64,000 bases of DNA from Bog-950 sp046329515 (GTDB lineage: Bacteria > Bacteroidota > Bacteroidia > Chitinophagales > LD1). Under the pieces are notes generated by a model, which was not told where the DNA came from, made no database searches, and saw nothing but the letters and a program-made list of their open reading frames with translations. The stretch lies in assembly GCA_046329515.1 (NCBI GenBank), contig JAXLUM010000001.1, positions 372,001-436,000 on the forward strand. Direction: 5' to 3'. This document shows, piece by piece, positions 41,243 to 50,033 of this stretch. The stretch's first letter is position 1; every line of letters starts with the position of its first letter. The position numbers and the translations under genes were made by a program.

Positions 41243-42227
41243 AGTTTTTACCTCCGTGATTTTATTGTTGTTGGTGTCTGCGTGTAAGAAAGATGCAGAA
41301 ATAAATAATGATTTAACAACGCCACAAAGTAGTTTAACAGAAAAAACGCCGATACAGGGCGAAGAACAGATTACACTTACAGAAGATAAAGCGCTTAAAT
41401 GTTGGTCTACGCCCCAGTATTGCGGAACTGCAACTACTGTTATGTTAATGGGTAATCAGCTACAACCGGGCACTGTAACTGTGGCTAACGATGCCCATTA
41501 TCTATACGTTACCTACAATACGCAGTCCAGCTGGTGGCAGCTCTATAAAATTCACTTGTATGTGGGCGATTGCAGTGCCATACCGGTTAACAGCCAGGGT
41601 TGTGGTAATGTTAATCAGTTTACCAAAAAGCTTACGTTTTGCGGTTATTATCTTCCTAAAAAATACACTATAACTATTCCGCTAAGTTCACTACCGCAAT
41701 GTTTTTGCATAGCAGCTGAGGCGGTTGTGGCCAAAAAATCAGGCTGCAACTGGACAACTCAAACCGTTTGGGGCCAAGGCACTTCATTTAACGGACAAGC
41801 CAATAGCGGAATGCACTTTAACTATTGCAAGCAAAGCTGCCAAGGGCCTCCACCGCCACCTCCGGGTGAAGGTTGCGGCTATCGTGCGCCTTATTGGTTT
41901 AACGGTTTTAATTCATGGCCCGTAGCACAAGTTACTATTGCAGGTTATACCTACACCCAAGCTGAGGGTTTTGCATTAGGCACTTATCAAAACACGGTTG
42001 CTTACTCGCCTGCGTTATTTGTTTTGTTTCAGGATGCGTCAATACGCTTAAGCGGTAATAGTGTAGGAGCTGAAGCGCCTATTTGGGATGATGTAGCTGT
42101 TATTGAAGCCTGGTTGAGTGGTAAAGGAGAACTAACCGTTTCAAATTTACCTTCGCCGCCGGCGGATGTTTTAGCCGCTGCTTCAACTATAGAAGCCTGG
42201 CTGGATGTAAATGATTGCGACAAATAA
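41232..42227 (+). CDS. Cys-rich lipoprotein, paralogue B
   Basis: A 331-residue lipoprotein with lipobox Val-Ser-Ala-Cys (Cys about residue 17). It repeats the plan of the gene at 39565: a beta-rich Cys-paired domain (CWSTPQYCGTATTVMLMGN), then a short Pro-rich linker absent from paralogue A, then GCGYRAPYWFNGFNSWP, GYTYTQAEGFA, LFQDASIRLSGN and DVNDCDK. Codon choices differ enough between the two that the duplication is not recent. Both may display the same binding module at the cell surface. Confidence 0.7.
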   Translation: MKKLVFTSVILLLLVSACKKDAEINNDLTTPQSSLTEKTPIQGEEQITLTEDKALKCWSTPQYCGTATTVMLMGNQLQPGTVTVANDAHYLYVTYNTQSSWWQLYKIHLYVGDCSAIPVNSQGCGNVNQFTKKLTFCGYYLPKKYTITIPLSSLPQCFCIAAEAVVAKKSGCNWTTQTVWGQGTSFNGQANSGMHFNYCKQSCQGPPPPPPGEGCGYRAPYWFNGFNSWPVAQVTIAGYTYTQAEGFALGTYQNTVAYSPALFVLFQDASIRLSGNSVGAEAPIWDDVAVIEAWLSGKGELTVSNLPSPPADVLAAASTIEAWLDVNDCDK

Positions 42228-42244
42228 ACTTTTCGATAATGAGT

Positions 42245-42276
42245 AACAAGCCTCCTTTTTACGGGGGCTTGTTTTA
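42245..42276. terminator. Bidirectional terminator
   Basis: AACAAGCC and GGCTTGTT arms with an inner CC/GG extension enclose a T-rich loop and are followed by TTTTATAA. It lies between lipoprotein B and the convergent reductase gene, overlapping the end of the latter. Confidence 0.75.
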
Positions 42277-43032
42277 TAATATAAAAGGAATTACCGCTTT
42301 TCTTTCGTTGGGGTAATCAGCAAACTTTTGATGGTACCACTTGTGATGATCTAAAGCACGGGGCACAAGGTTTACAAAAGTCCATACTGCAAAGCTTACG
42401 CCCGGCATGGCCCACATTAAAATAGCAAAGCCAATCCATTCAATAATTTCGCCAAACAGGTTAGGGCAACTTATGTATTTGAACAAAAAACCAACCGGTA
42501 TTTTGTAGCCGGTTTCACCCGGTTTGCGCAACGCTATAAGCATGTTATCGCTTTTTACATTTATGAATACACCGCTTACAAAAACCAATAACCCAATTAT
42601 AAATTGCGGGGAGAAGAAATAATCATTACCGTGGTTACCGCCAACATTACCTAAGTAATAGCCCAGCATAAACGTATTGCAGAAGTTAAAGAACACAGCT
42701 GACGAACAAATTACCAGTGGCATTTTTTTGCCTTTTGTTCGTGTGCGGAAAGGAAAAATGTAAGATCGGTAAATGTAGTGCGCCATATAAATGCCATAGA
42801 AAAAGTAGCTGGTATTGGTTTTGGGTAAATCACCCATCCAAAACCAAATGCTTATAAATATGGGGGCTACGCCCTCCTGAATTACCCAACCCAATTGATT
42901 GCTTATCATAGGCCCCCAGCCGGTGGTGCTGTGCCTGCCATAGGGTGCGGTTTGCTTCAACAAAAAAGGAAAAGCAACAAGGCCCATCACAATCCAACCG
43001 TAAAGTATGTAGTAATAAAGTTCTGCTGTCAT
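42274..43032 (-). CDS. Steroid 5-alpha-reductase-like membrane protein
   Basis: A 252-residue polytopic membrane protein whose C-terminal half closely follows the steroid 5-alpha-reductase type 1 pattern: GYKIPVGFLFKYISCPNLFGEIIEWIGFA, then FVNLVPRALDHHKWYHQKFADYPNERKAVIPF. This family uses NADPH to reduce an alkene next to a carbonyl in steroids or polyprenols. It overlaps the upstream SDR gene by ATGA (43029-43032), so they form an operon and may act in sequence on one lipid. The bacterial substrate is unknown. Confidence 0.85.
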   Translation of the reverse strand: MTAELYYYILYGWIVMGLVAFPFLLKQTAPYGRHSTTGWGPMISNQLGWVIQEGVAPIFISIWFWMGDLPKTNTSYFFYGIYMAHYIYRSYIFPFRTRTKGKKMPLVICSSAVFFNFCNTFMLGYYLGNVGGNHGNDYFFSPQFIIGLLVFVSGVFINVKSDNMLIALRKPGETGYKIPVGFLFKYISCPNLFGEIIEWIGFAILMWAMPGVSFAVWTFVNLVPRALDHHKWYHQKFADYPNERKAVIPFIL

Positions 43033-43772
43033 ATTGTTAGTCCTCCATCTACGCTTATCACTGTTCCTGAAATAAACTGTCCTTCGTCACTGGCTAAAAA
43101 GGCATAGGTGTTCGCCACGTCCTCAGGTTCGCCCAGTTTTTTTAAAGGCACTTTTTCTTTCATCATCTCAATCACTTTATCGGGAATGGTTCTTATCATA
43201 TCGGTTGCAATAAAACCGGGGGCTACGGCATTTACTGTAATGTTGTATTTGCCTAACTCGCGCGCCCAGGTTTTGGTTAAGCCAATTACACCTGCCTTGG
43301 TTGCTGCATAGTTTGTTTGGCCGTAATTGCCGTATAAGCCCACAATAGACGACGTATTTATTATACGGCCGTATTTATTGCTGATCATTACCGGGCTTAT
43401 TGCTTTGGTGCAATTAAATACACCGGTAAGGTTCACATCCATTACTTGTTGCCATTCTTCGGCAGTCATTTTCTGCAGGCTGGCATCGCGGGTAATGCCG
43501 GCATTGTTTATCAGTATATCTATTCTTCCGAATTGCTTTACTATTTCAGCAGTGGCGGCTTCTACATCGGTGAATTTAGCTGTATTTACTTTTACAAAGC
43601 GTGCAACATAACCATCATTTAGCAGCAATAATTCCAGTTCTTTTCCTGCTGTTTCGTTTACATCCCAAATGCCCACGGCTGCACCTTCATGCGCAAATTT
43701 TTTGCATGCGGCTGCTCCTATGCCTGATGCTCCACCAGTGATTACGGCCACTTTATTTTTCAATCGGCTCAT
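43029..43772 (-). CDS. SDR oxidoreductase, FabG-like
   Basis: A classical short-chain dehydrogenase of 247 residues from ATG 43772; a TTG three codons upstream is less likely. The cofactor motif is ITGGASGIGAAAC, NNAG follows, and the catalytic set is Ser in NTSSIVG with Tyr-Ala-Ala-Thr-Lys in NYAATKAGVIGLT. PGFIATDMIRTIPD is typical of 3-oxoacyl-ACP or 3-hydroxyacyl dehydrogenases. It is coupled by ATGA to the steroid-5-alpha-reductase-like gene, so it may act as a hydroxysteroid or polyprenol dehydrogenase rather than in fatty acid synthesis. Confidence 0.87.
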   Translation of the reverse strand: MSRLKNKVAVITGGASGIGAAACKKFAHEGAAVGIWDVNETAGKELELLLLNDGYVARFVKVNTAKFTDVEAATAEIVKQFGRIDILINNAGITRDASLQKMTAEEWQQVMDVNLTGVFNCTKAISPVMISNKYGRIINTSSIVGLYGNYGQTNYAATKAGVIGLTKTWARELGKYNITVNAVAPGFIATDMIRTIPDKVIEMMKEKVPLKKLGEPEDVANTYAFLASDEGQFISGTVISVDGGLTI

Positions 43773-43877
43773 ATGTTGCAATTAACCATCTCAGCAGAAA
43801 CTACATATTGGTTTTATGTATATCCGCGTTAAATTGAGGACAAACTAAACTTCAAATACCTAAAAAACAAATGCCTG

Positions 43878-44369
43878 ATGGCCGAATACCGTTTTATTAC
43901 TTTATGGCAGTTTGATGCGCCTGTTGAACGGGTATATGATGCGGTGCATAATGCCGATAATTATCATTTGTGGTGGAAGGGACAAGATAAAGTGTTGAGT
44001 GTTGCCAAGGGAGATTTTGTTGGCAGGGGCGCAATAAAGCGCTTTACAACCCGTAGCGTGTTGCCCTATTCACTGGTTTACGATGGTTTGGTTTTGGATG
44101 TAATACCCTACAAAAAAATTGAAGGCACCACTACCGGCGATTTGCAGGGTCATGGTGTTTGGACTTTTGAACAACTACAGGATAGCAGCCTTGTAAAGTA
44201 CTACTGGAATGTGAAAACAACCGGCTTTTGGATGAACTTGTTGGCCCCCGTTTTAAAACCGGTATTTGCCTGGAACCACGATGTAGTAATGAAGTGGGGT
44301 GGTGAAGGCCTGGCCAATTACCTTGGTTGCCGTTTACTGCTTGTTGAAACTGAAAGGAGAGCGGCTTAA
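43878..44369 (+). CDS. SRPBCC-fold (polyketide cyclase/lipid-binding-like) protein
   Basis: A 163-residue protein opening MAEYRFITLWQFDAPVERVYDAVHNADNYHLWWKG, a usual SRPBCC start, with later strands and a C-terminal helix (WGGEGLANYLGCRLLLVE). No signal peptide is present. It is divergent from the SDR/5-alpha-reductase operon and just upstream of the glutathione peroxidase gene. It could bind the lipid made by the operon; that is inference from position. Confidence 0.78.
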   Translation: MAEYRFITLWQFDAPVERVYDAVHNADNYHLWWKGQDKVLSVAKGDFVGRGAIKRFTTRSVLPYSLVYDGLVLDVIPYKKIEGTTTGDLQGHGVWTFEQLQDSSLVKYYWNVKTTGFWMNLLAPVLKPVFAWNHDVVMKWGGEGLANYLGCRLLLVETERRAA

Positions 44370-44391
44370 ACGTTTTTCTATTTTTACCGCC

Positions 44392-44889
44392 ATGGAGCAT
44401 AGCGTTTATGAGTATAAACTGCAGTCAATAAAAGGCGGCGAATTGGACCTTTCTCAATTTAAGGGCAAAAAAATATTGCTGGTTAATACCGCATCGGAAT
44501 GTGGATTTACCCCGCAGTATAAGCAGTTGCAGGAGCTACATGAAAATTTTGCTGATAAGGTGGCCGTAATTGGTTTGCCCTGCGATGATTTTGGTGGCCA
44601 GGAGCCCGGTAATGAAAGCCAGATTGAAAACTTTTGCGAGGTAAACTTTGGCGTAACATTTCCTTTAACGGCTAAGGTTAAAATTTTAGGTGCTGATATG
44701 CATCCGTTGTATCGGTTTCTTACCCAAAAGGAATTGAATGGTTATAGAGATAGTGAGGTTAAATGGAACTTTCAGAAATATCTTATAGATGAGAATGGGA
44801 AGTTGATAAAGATATTCTCTGCCCCAACGGACCCGCTTAGTGATGAAGTTCTGAATTTAATAAACCCTCAACCGAACCTGTTTTCATAG
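44392..44889 (+). CDS. Glutathione peroxidase-family thiol peroxidase
   Basis: ATG 44392 gives 165 residues, the normal size; the frame is open further upstream but overlaps the SRPBCC gene. The peroxidatic Cys is residue 37 in NTASECGFTPQY. The probable resolving Cys is residue 82 in NFCEVNFGVTFP, so it likely uses thioredoxin. The Trp-Asn pair lies at 125-126. The position normally filled by the catalytic Gln (CNQFGGQEPG) reads Cys-Asp-Asp-Phe (64-67), so Asp stands in its place. It reduces hydrogen or lipid peroxides in the cytoplasm. Confidence 0.9.
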   Translation: MEHSVYEYKLQSIKGGELDLSQFKGKKILLVNTASECGFTPQYKQLQELHENFADKVAVIGLPCDDFGGQEPGNESQIENFCEVNFGVTFPLTAKVKILGADMHPLYRFLTQKELNGYRDSEVKWNFQKYLIDENGKLIKIFSAPTDPLSDEVLNLINPQPNLFS

Positions 44890-44909
44890 GCAGTTAATTA
44901 AGTAGCTTT

Positions 44910-46064
44910 ATGTTTTTTAAAGACGTTGTAGGACAGCAGGAAGCAAAAAATAAATTAACCGGAATGGTGCGTTCCGGCACAGTGCCTCATGCTATGATGT
45001 TATTGGGGCCTGAAGGAAACGGCAATCTGCCTATGGCGTTAGCTTTGGCCCAGTACCTGCAGTGCGAAAACCGTCAGGAAGAGGACAGTTGCGGCACTTG
45101 CCCAAGCTGTTTACGAAATCAAAAGTTCATTCACCCTGATTTGCATTTCACCTATCCTGTAATTCGATTGGAGAAGAAGAATTCTCCCCCGGTGAGCGCT
45201 GATTACATTACCGAATGGAGAGCGGCCCTGCAACAGCAACCTTACATGAGTTATAACGATTGGTTGCAAACTATTGAGGCTGAAAACAAGCAGGGGAATA
45301 TTACTGTTGAAGAGTGTCATGAAATTATACGGCACATAAACCTGAAAACCTATGAAGATGGCTACAAGGTGCAGATTATTTGGCTGGCGGAGTACCTGCG
45401 CGAAGCGGGAAACACACTGCTGAAAATTATTGAGGAGCCACCTGCCAATACCATATTTATTTTGGTGGTAGAGAATATTGAGTTGGTTTTAAATACGGTT
45501 ATATCGCGTACGCAGATAATTAAAATAAACGCCATTGAGGATGAGGATGTGAAAGAAGCCTTAATGAAGCGCTATGAGATTGATGAAACAAGCGCCAAGA
45601 ATATTGCGCGAATAGCAGGAGGCAATTTTAACGCAGCACTGACCATTACCGAAGGGCATGAAAATGCTAACGACCGCCTGTTGCACAAGTGGCTGGTTTG
45701 TTGCTTTAATTTGAAATTGAAACCTACCGGCGCCAACGCAGTTAACCTGTTGGAATGGGTGGAAGAAATGGCGAAAACAGGCCGCGAGAATCAAAAAATA
45801 TTTTTGAAGTATGCCCTGTTCTTTTTGCGGGAGTGTGCTATGATAAGCCTGACCGGCCAATCGCAAAAGCTGGATGGAGAAGAACTGAAGTTTGCCACCG
45901 GGCTGGCGGCTAAGCTTAATGCTGAACAATATGAGGTGATATCGCGCATAATTAATAACCTGCACTACCACATTGAGCGAAACGGCAACCCCAAGATTTT
46001 GTTCCTGAGTAATTCCTTTAAAATAGGCTCTGTTTTTAAAGGAGAAGAGGTTGGCGCTGAATAG
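44910..46064 (+). CDS. holB: DNA polymerase III subunit delta'
   Basis: A 384-residue clamp-loader subunit. It starts FFKDVVGQQEAKNKLTGMVRSGTVPHAMMLLGPEG, typical of delta'. The zinc module has Cys residues in CENRQEEDSCGTCPSC (about 52-66). The P-loop position reads GPEGNGNLPMALALA without GK[ST], so it does not bind ATP, as expected for delta'. KIIEEPPANTIFILVVEN and the SRTQIIKI segment (an SRC-like motif) follow. It is first in a row holB-ricT-gldH on the plus strand. Confidence 0.93.
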   Translation: MFFKDVVGQQEAKNKLTGMVRSGTVPHAMMLLGPEGNGNLPMALALAQYLQCENRQEEDSCGTCPSCLRNQKFIHPDLHFTYPVIRLEKKNSPPVSADYITEWRAALQQQPYMSYNDWLQTIEAENKQGNITVEECHEIIRHINLKTYEDGYKVQIIWLAEYLREAGNTLLKIIEEPPANTIFILVVENIELVLNTVISRTQIIKINAIEDEDVKEALMKRYEIDETSAKNIARIAGGNFNAALTITEGHENANDRLLHKWLVCCFNLKLKPTGANAVNLLEWVEEMAKTGRENQKIFLKYALFFLRECAMISLTGQSQKLDGEELKFATGLAAKLNAEQYEVISRIINNLHYHIERNGNPKILFLSNSFKIGSVFKGEEVGAE

Positions 46065-46155
46065 GCTTCGGCCCGGTCAGTTTTGGAATACTCCACTATT
46101 CGTTTAGTTTCGTTGATTACGATATTAACAAACGTGCTGAAAATATAGTTTACAA

Positions 46156-47403
46156 ATGGGATGTAGTGTTTGCACCACACCGAAAGACGGAATAGTTGCC
46201 GGCTGCCAAACAAAAGGCGGTTGCAGCAGCGGCGGATGCAGTAGAATGAACGTGTTCGACTGGTTTGCCGATATGCCTATTTCCTTTAACGAAAGCTTCA
46301 ATATTGTTGAAATAAGCTTTAAAAAAGGCGCCCGTAAAGGGTTTTACCGCAATACGGCCAACATAAGTATGGTAAAAGGCCAACTGGTAGTGGTGGAAGC
46401 AGCTCAGGGGTTTGATGTAGGCGAAGTGAGCCTGCAGGGAGAATTAGTAAAAGCGCAAATGAAAAAGCGCCGTATTTCAGAGCGGGATGATACCATACGT
46501 AACGTAATGCGTATTGCAAGTGAACAGGATATTAAAATTCTGGAGGAAATACGCGCCCGTGAAAACGAAACGCTGGTTCGCGCACGCGCTGTAGCCCGTT
46601 CTATGAAGCTGGAAATGAAAATCGGCGATATAGAATTTCAGGGTGATGGCAAGAAAGTAACCATCTACTATACTGCTGATGACAGGGTGGATTTTCGTGA
46701 ATTGGTTAAGGTATATGCCCGCGATTTTAAGGTAAAAATTGAAATGCGGCAGATTGGCGCGCGCCAGGAAGCTGCCCGCATAGGTGGTATTGGTTCCTGC
46801 GGCCGTGAGTTATGTTGCTCTACCTGGCTTTCAGAATTTAAGTCGGTAAACACGCAGAGTGTACGTTACCAGAACCTGGCTATTAATACAGAGAAGCTTA
46901 GCGGCCAATGCGGCAGATTGAAGTGTTGTCTCAACTATGAGTTGGATACCTATAACGATGCCCTAAGGGCTTTCCCTAGGCAGGCTGATAAACTGGAAAC
47001 GGAAGAAGGTATTGCCTGGTTGAAGAAGACGGAGATTTTGAAGCAGCTTATGATTTATGAATATGAGCATGCCCGGGGCAACTTCATTAAGCTGGAAATT
47101 GAAGATGTAAAAGAAGTGCTGTGGATGAACAAGGGCGGAAAAAAGCCTAAGAACCTTACTGACTTTGCCGTTATAGAAGAAGCTGCTATAGATGAATCGA
47201 AACACGAGGATTTAGTAGGCCAGGTTACCCTTGCTACACTTGAAGAAAAGGACCGCAAGAAGCGCCGTAACCATCGCGGAGGTAAAAACCGCGGAGGTGG
47301 AGGCGGTTCCAATAGCGGGCAAGGGCCAAAGAATCAAGGTAAACCTCAAGGGCCCAATGCAGGACCAAAGCAAGGCGATGGCGGCAACAAGCGCAAAAAA
47401 TAA
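46156..47403 (+). CDS. ricT: RicT/YaaT-like protein with PSP1 C-terminal domain
   Basis: A 415-residue protein. The PSP1/RicT core (about residues 60-320) contains the Cys motifs GSCGRELCCSTWL and GQCGRLKCCLNYE, which in Bacillus RicT take part in iron-sulfur binding. The N-terminus carries an extra Cys-rich stretch (MGCSVCTTPKDG, then CQTKGGCSSGGC). The C-terminal 50 residues or so are basic and Gly/Asn/Pro-rich (RGGGGGSNSGQG), likely disordered and RNA-binding in character. It lies between holB and gldH, as in other Bacteroidota. Its exact role there is not settled; it may affect RNA processing. Confidence 0.85.
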   Translation: MGCSVCTTPKDGIVAGCQTKGGCSSGGCSRMNVFDWFADMPISFNESFNIVEISFKKGARKGFYRNTANISMVKGQLVVVEAAQGFDVGEVSLQGELVKAQMKKRRISERDDTIRNVMRIASEQDIKILEEIRARENETLVRARAVARSMKLEMKIGDIEFQGDGKKVTIYYTADDRVDFRELVKVYARDFKVKIEMRQIGARQEAARIGGIGSCGRELCCSTWLSEFKSVNTQSVRYQNLAINTEKLSGQCGRLKCCLNYELDTYNDALRAFPRQADKLETEEGIAWLKKTEILKQLMIYEYEHARGNFIKLEIEDVKEVLWMNKGGKKPKNLTDFAVIEEAAIDESKHEDLVGQVTLATLEEKDRKKRRNHRGGKNRGGGGGSNSGQGPKNQGKPQGPNAGPKQGDGGNKRKK

Positions 47404-47450
47404 GTACACCAAATTTTAAGCAACTAATCGCCGTTATCTAATAAACCATT

Positions 47451-47939
47451 ATGCAGGTTTCGCCCAAAGTTTTTGTTGTTAGTGCTGTGCTGTTAACGCT
47501 TACCTTGTTAACGGCTTGCGATAAGGCACGCATTATTGATGAAAACCAGCCGGTAACCAATTACAACTGGAATTACAGCGATGAGAAAGTGTTTACCACA
47601 GAGATTAAGGATACCGCAATAACCTATAACTTATATGTAAACGTGCGTCACTCTTTCAATTTTGAATGGCGTAATATGTGGGTGAATATTGAAACCACCT
47701 TCCCTGATGGTAAGAAGTTTGACAAGCGTGTAAACCTTTTACTAAGTGAGCCCGATGGCCATTGGTTTGGCGATTGCCTTGGCGATAACTGTGATATACA
47801 AATACCTATACAGGAGAACGCTTATTTCCCTCAACCCGGTAAGTATGTGTTTAAACTTCGCCAGGATATGCGTGTTAACCCCTTGCCCAATATCAAAAGC
47901 ATGGGCATGCGCATTGAAAAGTACACTGCCAAACAATAG
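47451..47939 (+). CDS. gldH: Gliding-motility lipoprotein GldH
   Basis: A 162-residue lipoprotein with lipobox Leu-Thr-Ala-Cys (Cys about residue 23). The mature part reads NYSDEKVFTTEIKDTAITYNLYVNVRHSFNFEWRNMWVNIE, then GHWFGDCLGDNCDIQIPIQENAYF, then GKYVFKLRQDMRVNPLPNIKSMGMRIE, matching the GldH pattern. GldH is needed for gliding in Flavobacterium and is linked to the type IX secretion apparatus. Position after a ricT-like gene is as expected. It says the strain may glide or has a T9SS; neither is proven by this gene alone. Confidence 0.88.
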   Translation: MQVSPKVFVVSAVLLTLTLLTACDKARIIDENQPVTNYNWNYSDEKVFTTEIKDTAITYNLYVNVRHSFNFEWRNMWVNIETTFPDGKKFDKRVNLLLSEPDGHWFGDCLGDNCDIQIPIQENAYFPQPGKYVFKLRQDMRVNPLPNIKSMGMRIEKYTAKQ

Positions 47940-47941
47940 TT

Positions 47942-48586
47942 TTAGAACTTCTTCTCGGTTTCCAATACCGTTGGGTCGGTTTGCACAGGTGCCCCGCTTA
48001 TTTTCATGGTTATTGCAAACATCAGCATATCAGCAAAAACCTTTAGCGGCAGGAACACCCACATGGCTGAAATGCCGGTAAACTGGGGCATTAAAATAGT
48101 GAGGTGCATAGGTATTACCCGGGCATAAGGCATAAAAAACAAGGCCCCCAGGTTGGCGTCTTTCTCCTTACCATGGCGCTTGGCTTGTATAAAATTCCAT
48201 AGCTGGTCAAGAAATAAAGCCCCTACCGAAACCTCGTACAAGCGCCAATCCAATGCTTCATTAGAGTCTAACATAGAGAAGAGGAATACCATGTAAACAA
48301 AGTGAAACAGACCAAAGTGCAAGGCGAAGAAAGAAGATATACAGCCCCGTGCCTGTCCTACTGATTTTACGGGTTCGTTGTTTATGGTTATGCTGCCCGG
48401 TTCAATACGCTCTATGGTTAGCAGATTCAGGAAGTTAAATATGCCGATAAGTACGCTTTGGCTCCAGTAAATCCATACCAGGGTTTTAAAGCCGGTGCCA
48501 TAATGCAGGTAGTAAATAACCAGCGCTACGTTTATAGCCAATAGCATCCAAAAGGATTGATTCCGGAAAATATCCCTCCATTTCAT
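47942..48586 (-). CDS. DUF6498-type membrane protein
   Basis: A 214-residue membrane protein with about five hydrophobic helices. The start (FRNQSFWMLLAINVALVIYYLHYG, then WIYWSQSVLIGIFNFLNLL) and the central FFALHFGLFHFVYMVFLF match the DUF6498 type I remember. Its function is unknown. It converges with gldH, with the stops 2 nt apart. Confidence 0.75.
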   Translation of the reverse strand: MKWRDIFRNQSFWMLLAINVALVIYYLHYGTGFKTLVWIYWSQSVLIGIFNFLNLLTIERIEPGSITINNEPVKSVGQARGCISSFFALHFGLFHFVYMVFLFSMLDSNEALDWRLYEVSVGALFLDQLWNFIQAKRHGKEKDANLGALFFMPYARVIPMHLTILMPQFTGISAMWVFLPLKVFADMLMFAITMKISGAPVQTDPTVLETEKKF

Positions 48587-48713
48587 GCGCCTAAAATAGC
48601 AGGATTGCGTAAGCCGCAGGCACCCAAACAGGGCTAAATCTTACCCCGTTTTCAGTTGCAAAACATGACTAAAATTCTCTCTGTCTCAGCATGCTTTCTG
48701 TATTTTAGCGGTT

Positions 48714-50033
48714 ATGAGCCTCATAATTTATTCCATCCCTGTATTCTTTTTGCTTATAGGCATTGAGGTGCTAATAGCGAAAATGAAAGGTTTGAGTTAT
48801 TACCGGTTTAATGATGCTATTACCAACCTTAGTTGCGGAATCAGTTCAGAAGTGGCAAAGGTGTTTTTGCGCACCTTTACTTTTATTGGTTATACATGGT
48901 TGTATGAGCATACCCCTTTACGTATAGATGGTAATTTATTTGTAAGTATGTTTCAGCCCGCAACAGAAGGGGGCATTAAAGCCTTGCAGATAAGCGGTAC
49001 CTTAATAATAGGAACGGTGTTGTTTGTAGGGGTAGATTTTTTCTATTACTGGTTTCACCGCCTGGCGCATGAGATTTCAATTTTATGGGGCAGCCATGTT
49101 GTGCACCACCAAAGCGAGGAATACAATTTAACTGTGGCTTTAAGACAGGCGGCCTTACAGGGCGCCTTCAGTTGGGCCTTTTATTTACCATTAGCAGTGC
49201 TGGGCTTTTCACCTGCTATGTTTATTACAGTAGCTTCCCTGCAAACCTTGTATCAGTTCTGGATTCATACCAAGCTGATTAATAAAATGCACCCTGCCTT
49301 TGAATACATTTTCAATACCCCCAGCCACCATAGGGTGCATCATGGTGTTAACCCAAAATACATTGATAAGAACCACGGAGGGACACTCATTATTTTCGAT
49401 AGAATGTTTGGAACCTTTCAGGCAGAGGAGGAAGAAGTAGTTTACGGCATTACGAAACAACCTAAAAGCTGGAACCCTGTGTGGGTGAACTTTGAATACT
49501 GGATTGAACTGTTTGCCGATGTGTTTAAAGTACACAAAGTAAAAGACGGCATTTTGATGTTGATAAAGATGCCCGGCTGGAAACCCAAAGACTTGGGAGG
49601 AGAGCAGGAGTTTAAAGAAGTAAGCCCTCAAACCTTTCACAAATACGATACAGAGATTTCTGCCGGATTGAATTACTACATACTTGTTCAGTTTGTTGTT
49701 GTGCTGCTGGGAGCCACCGCTTTTTTAATTACAAGCGGCAAAGGACCTATTAGCGAAAGCTGGCCTTTGAAAATTTTAATAGCCTCGCTGATAACCGTAG
49801 CCCTTTTGAACATTGGAGGTATTTTTGAACGCAAAAGCTGGGCACCGCTGTTAGAGGTTTTACGGCTTGCTGCTATGGTTGCTATTGTGGGTTTTTTGTT
49901 CAGGCAATCCCAAATGTTTTTAGCTGTAACTATTGTAACAGCCGTTGTGGCCGTTGTTTCCTTAATATGGCTGGCACAGTATATTCGCGAATTCAAAATC
50001 AACAACAACAATGTTCAAGTTAATGCCGGTTGA
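48714..50033 (+). CDS. Sterol desaturase/fatty-acid hydroxylase family protein (first of tandem pair)
   Basis: A 439-residue membrane di-iron enzyme of the fatty-acid-hydroxylase superfamily. The His clusters are HRLAHE at 115-120, HVVHH at 128-132 and SHHRVHHG plus NHGG at about 203-225. The C-terminal third adds extra hydrophobic helices beyond the usual domain (from about residue 315), absent from its neighbour. It hydroxylates or desaturates a lipid using oxygen. The next gene overlaps it by 23 nt and encodes a paralogue. Bacteroidota members can act on sterol-like, carotenoid or ether lipids; the substrate here is unknown. Confidence 0.88.
   Translation: MSLIIYSIPVFFLLIGIEVLIAKMKGLSYYRFNDAITNLSCGISSEVAKVFLRTFTFIGYTWLYEHTPLRIDGNLFVSMFQPATEGGIKALQISGTLIIGTVLFVGVDFFYYWFHRLAHEISILWGSHVVHHQSEEYNLTVALRQAALQGAFSWAFYLPLAVLGFSPAMFITVASLQTLYQFWIHTKLINKMHPAFEYIFNTPSHHRVHHGVNPKYIDKNHGGTLIIFDRMFGTFQAEEEEVVYGITKQPKSWNPVWVNFEYWIELFADVFKVHKVKDGILMLIKMPGWKPKDLGGEQEFKEVSPQTFHKYDTEISAGLNYYILVQFVVVLLGATAFLITSGKGPISESWPLKILIASLITVALLNIGGIFERKSWAPLLEVLRLAAMVAIVGFLFRQSQMFLAVTIVTAVVAVVSLIWLAQYIREFKINNNNVQVNAG

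Noticed and set aside
44299..44391. Upstream extension of the glutathione peroxidase gene into the SRPBCC gene
   Set aside because: The family N-terminus fits ATG 44392; the extension is SRPBCC coding sequence read in another frame.
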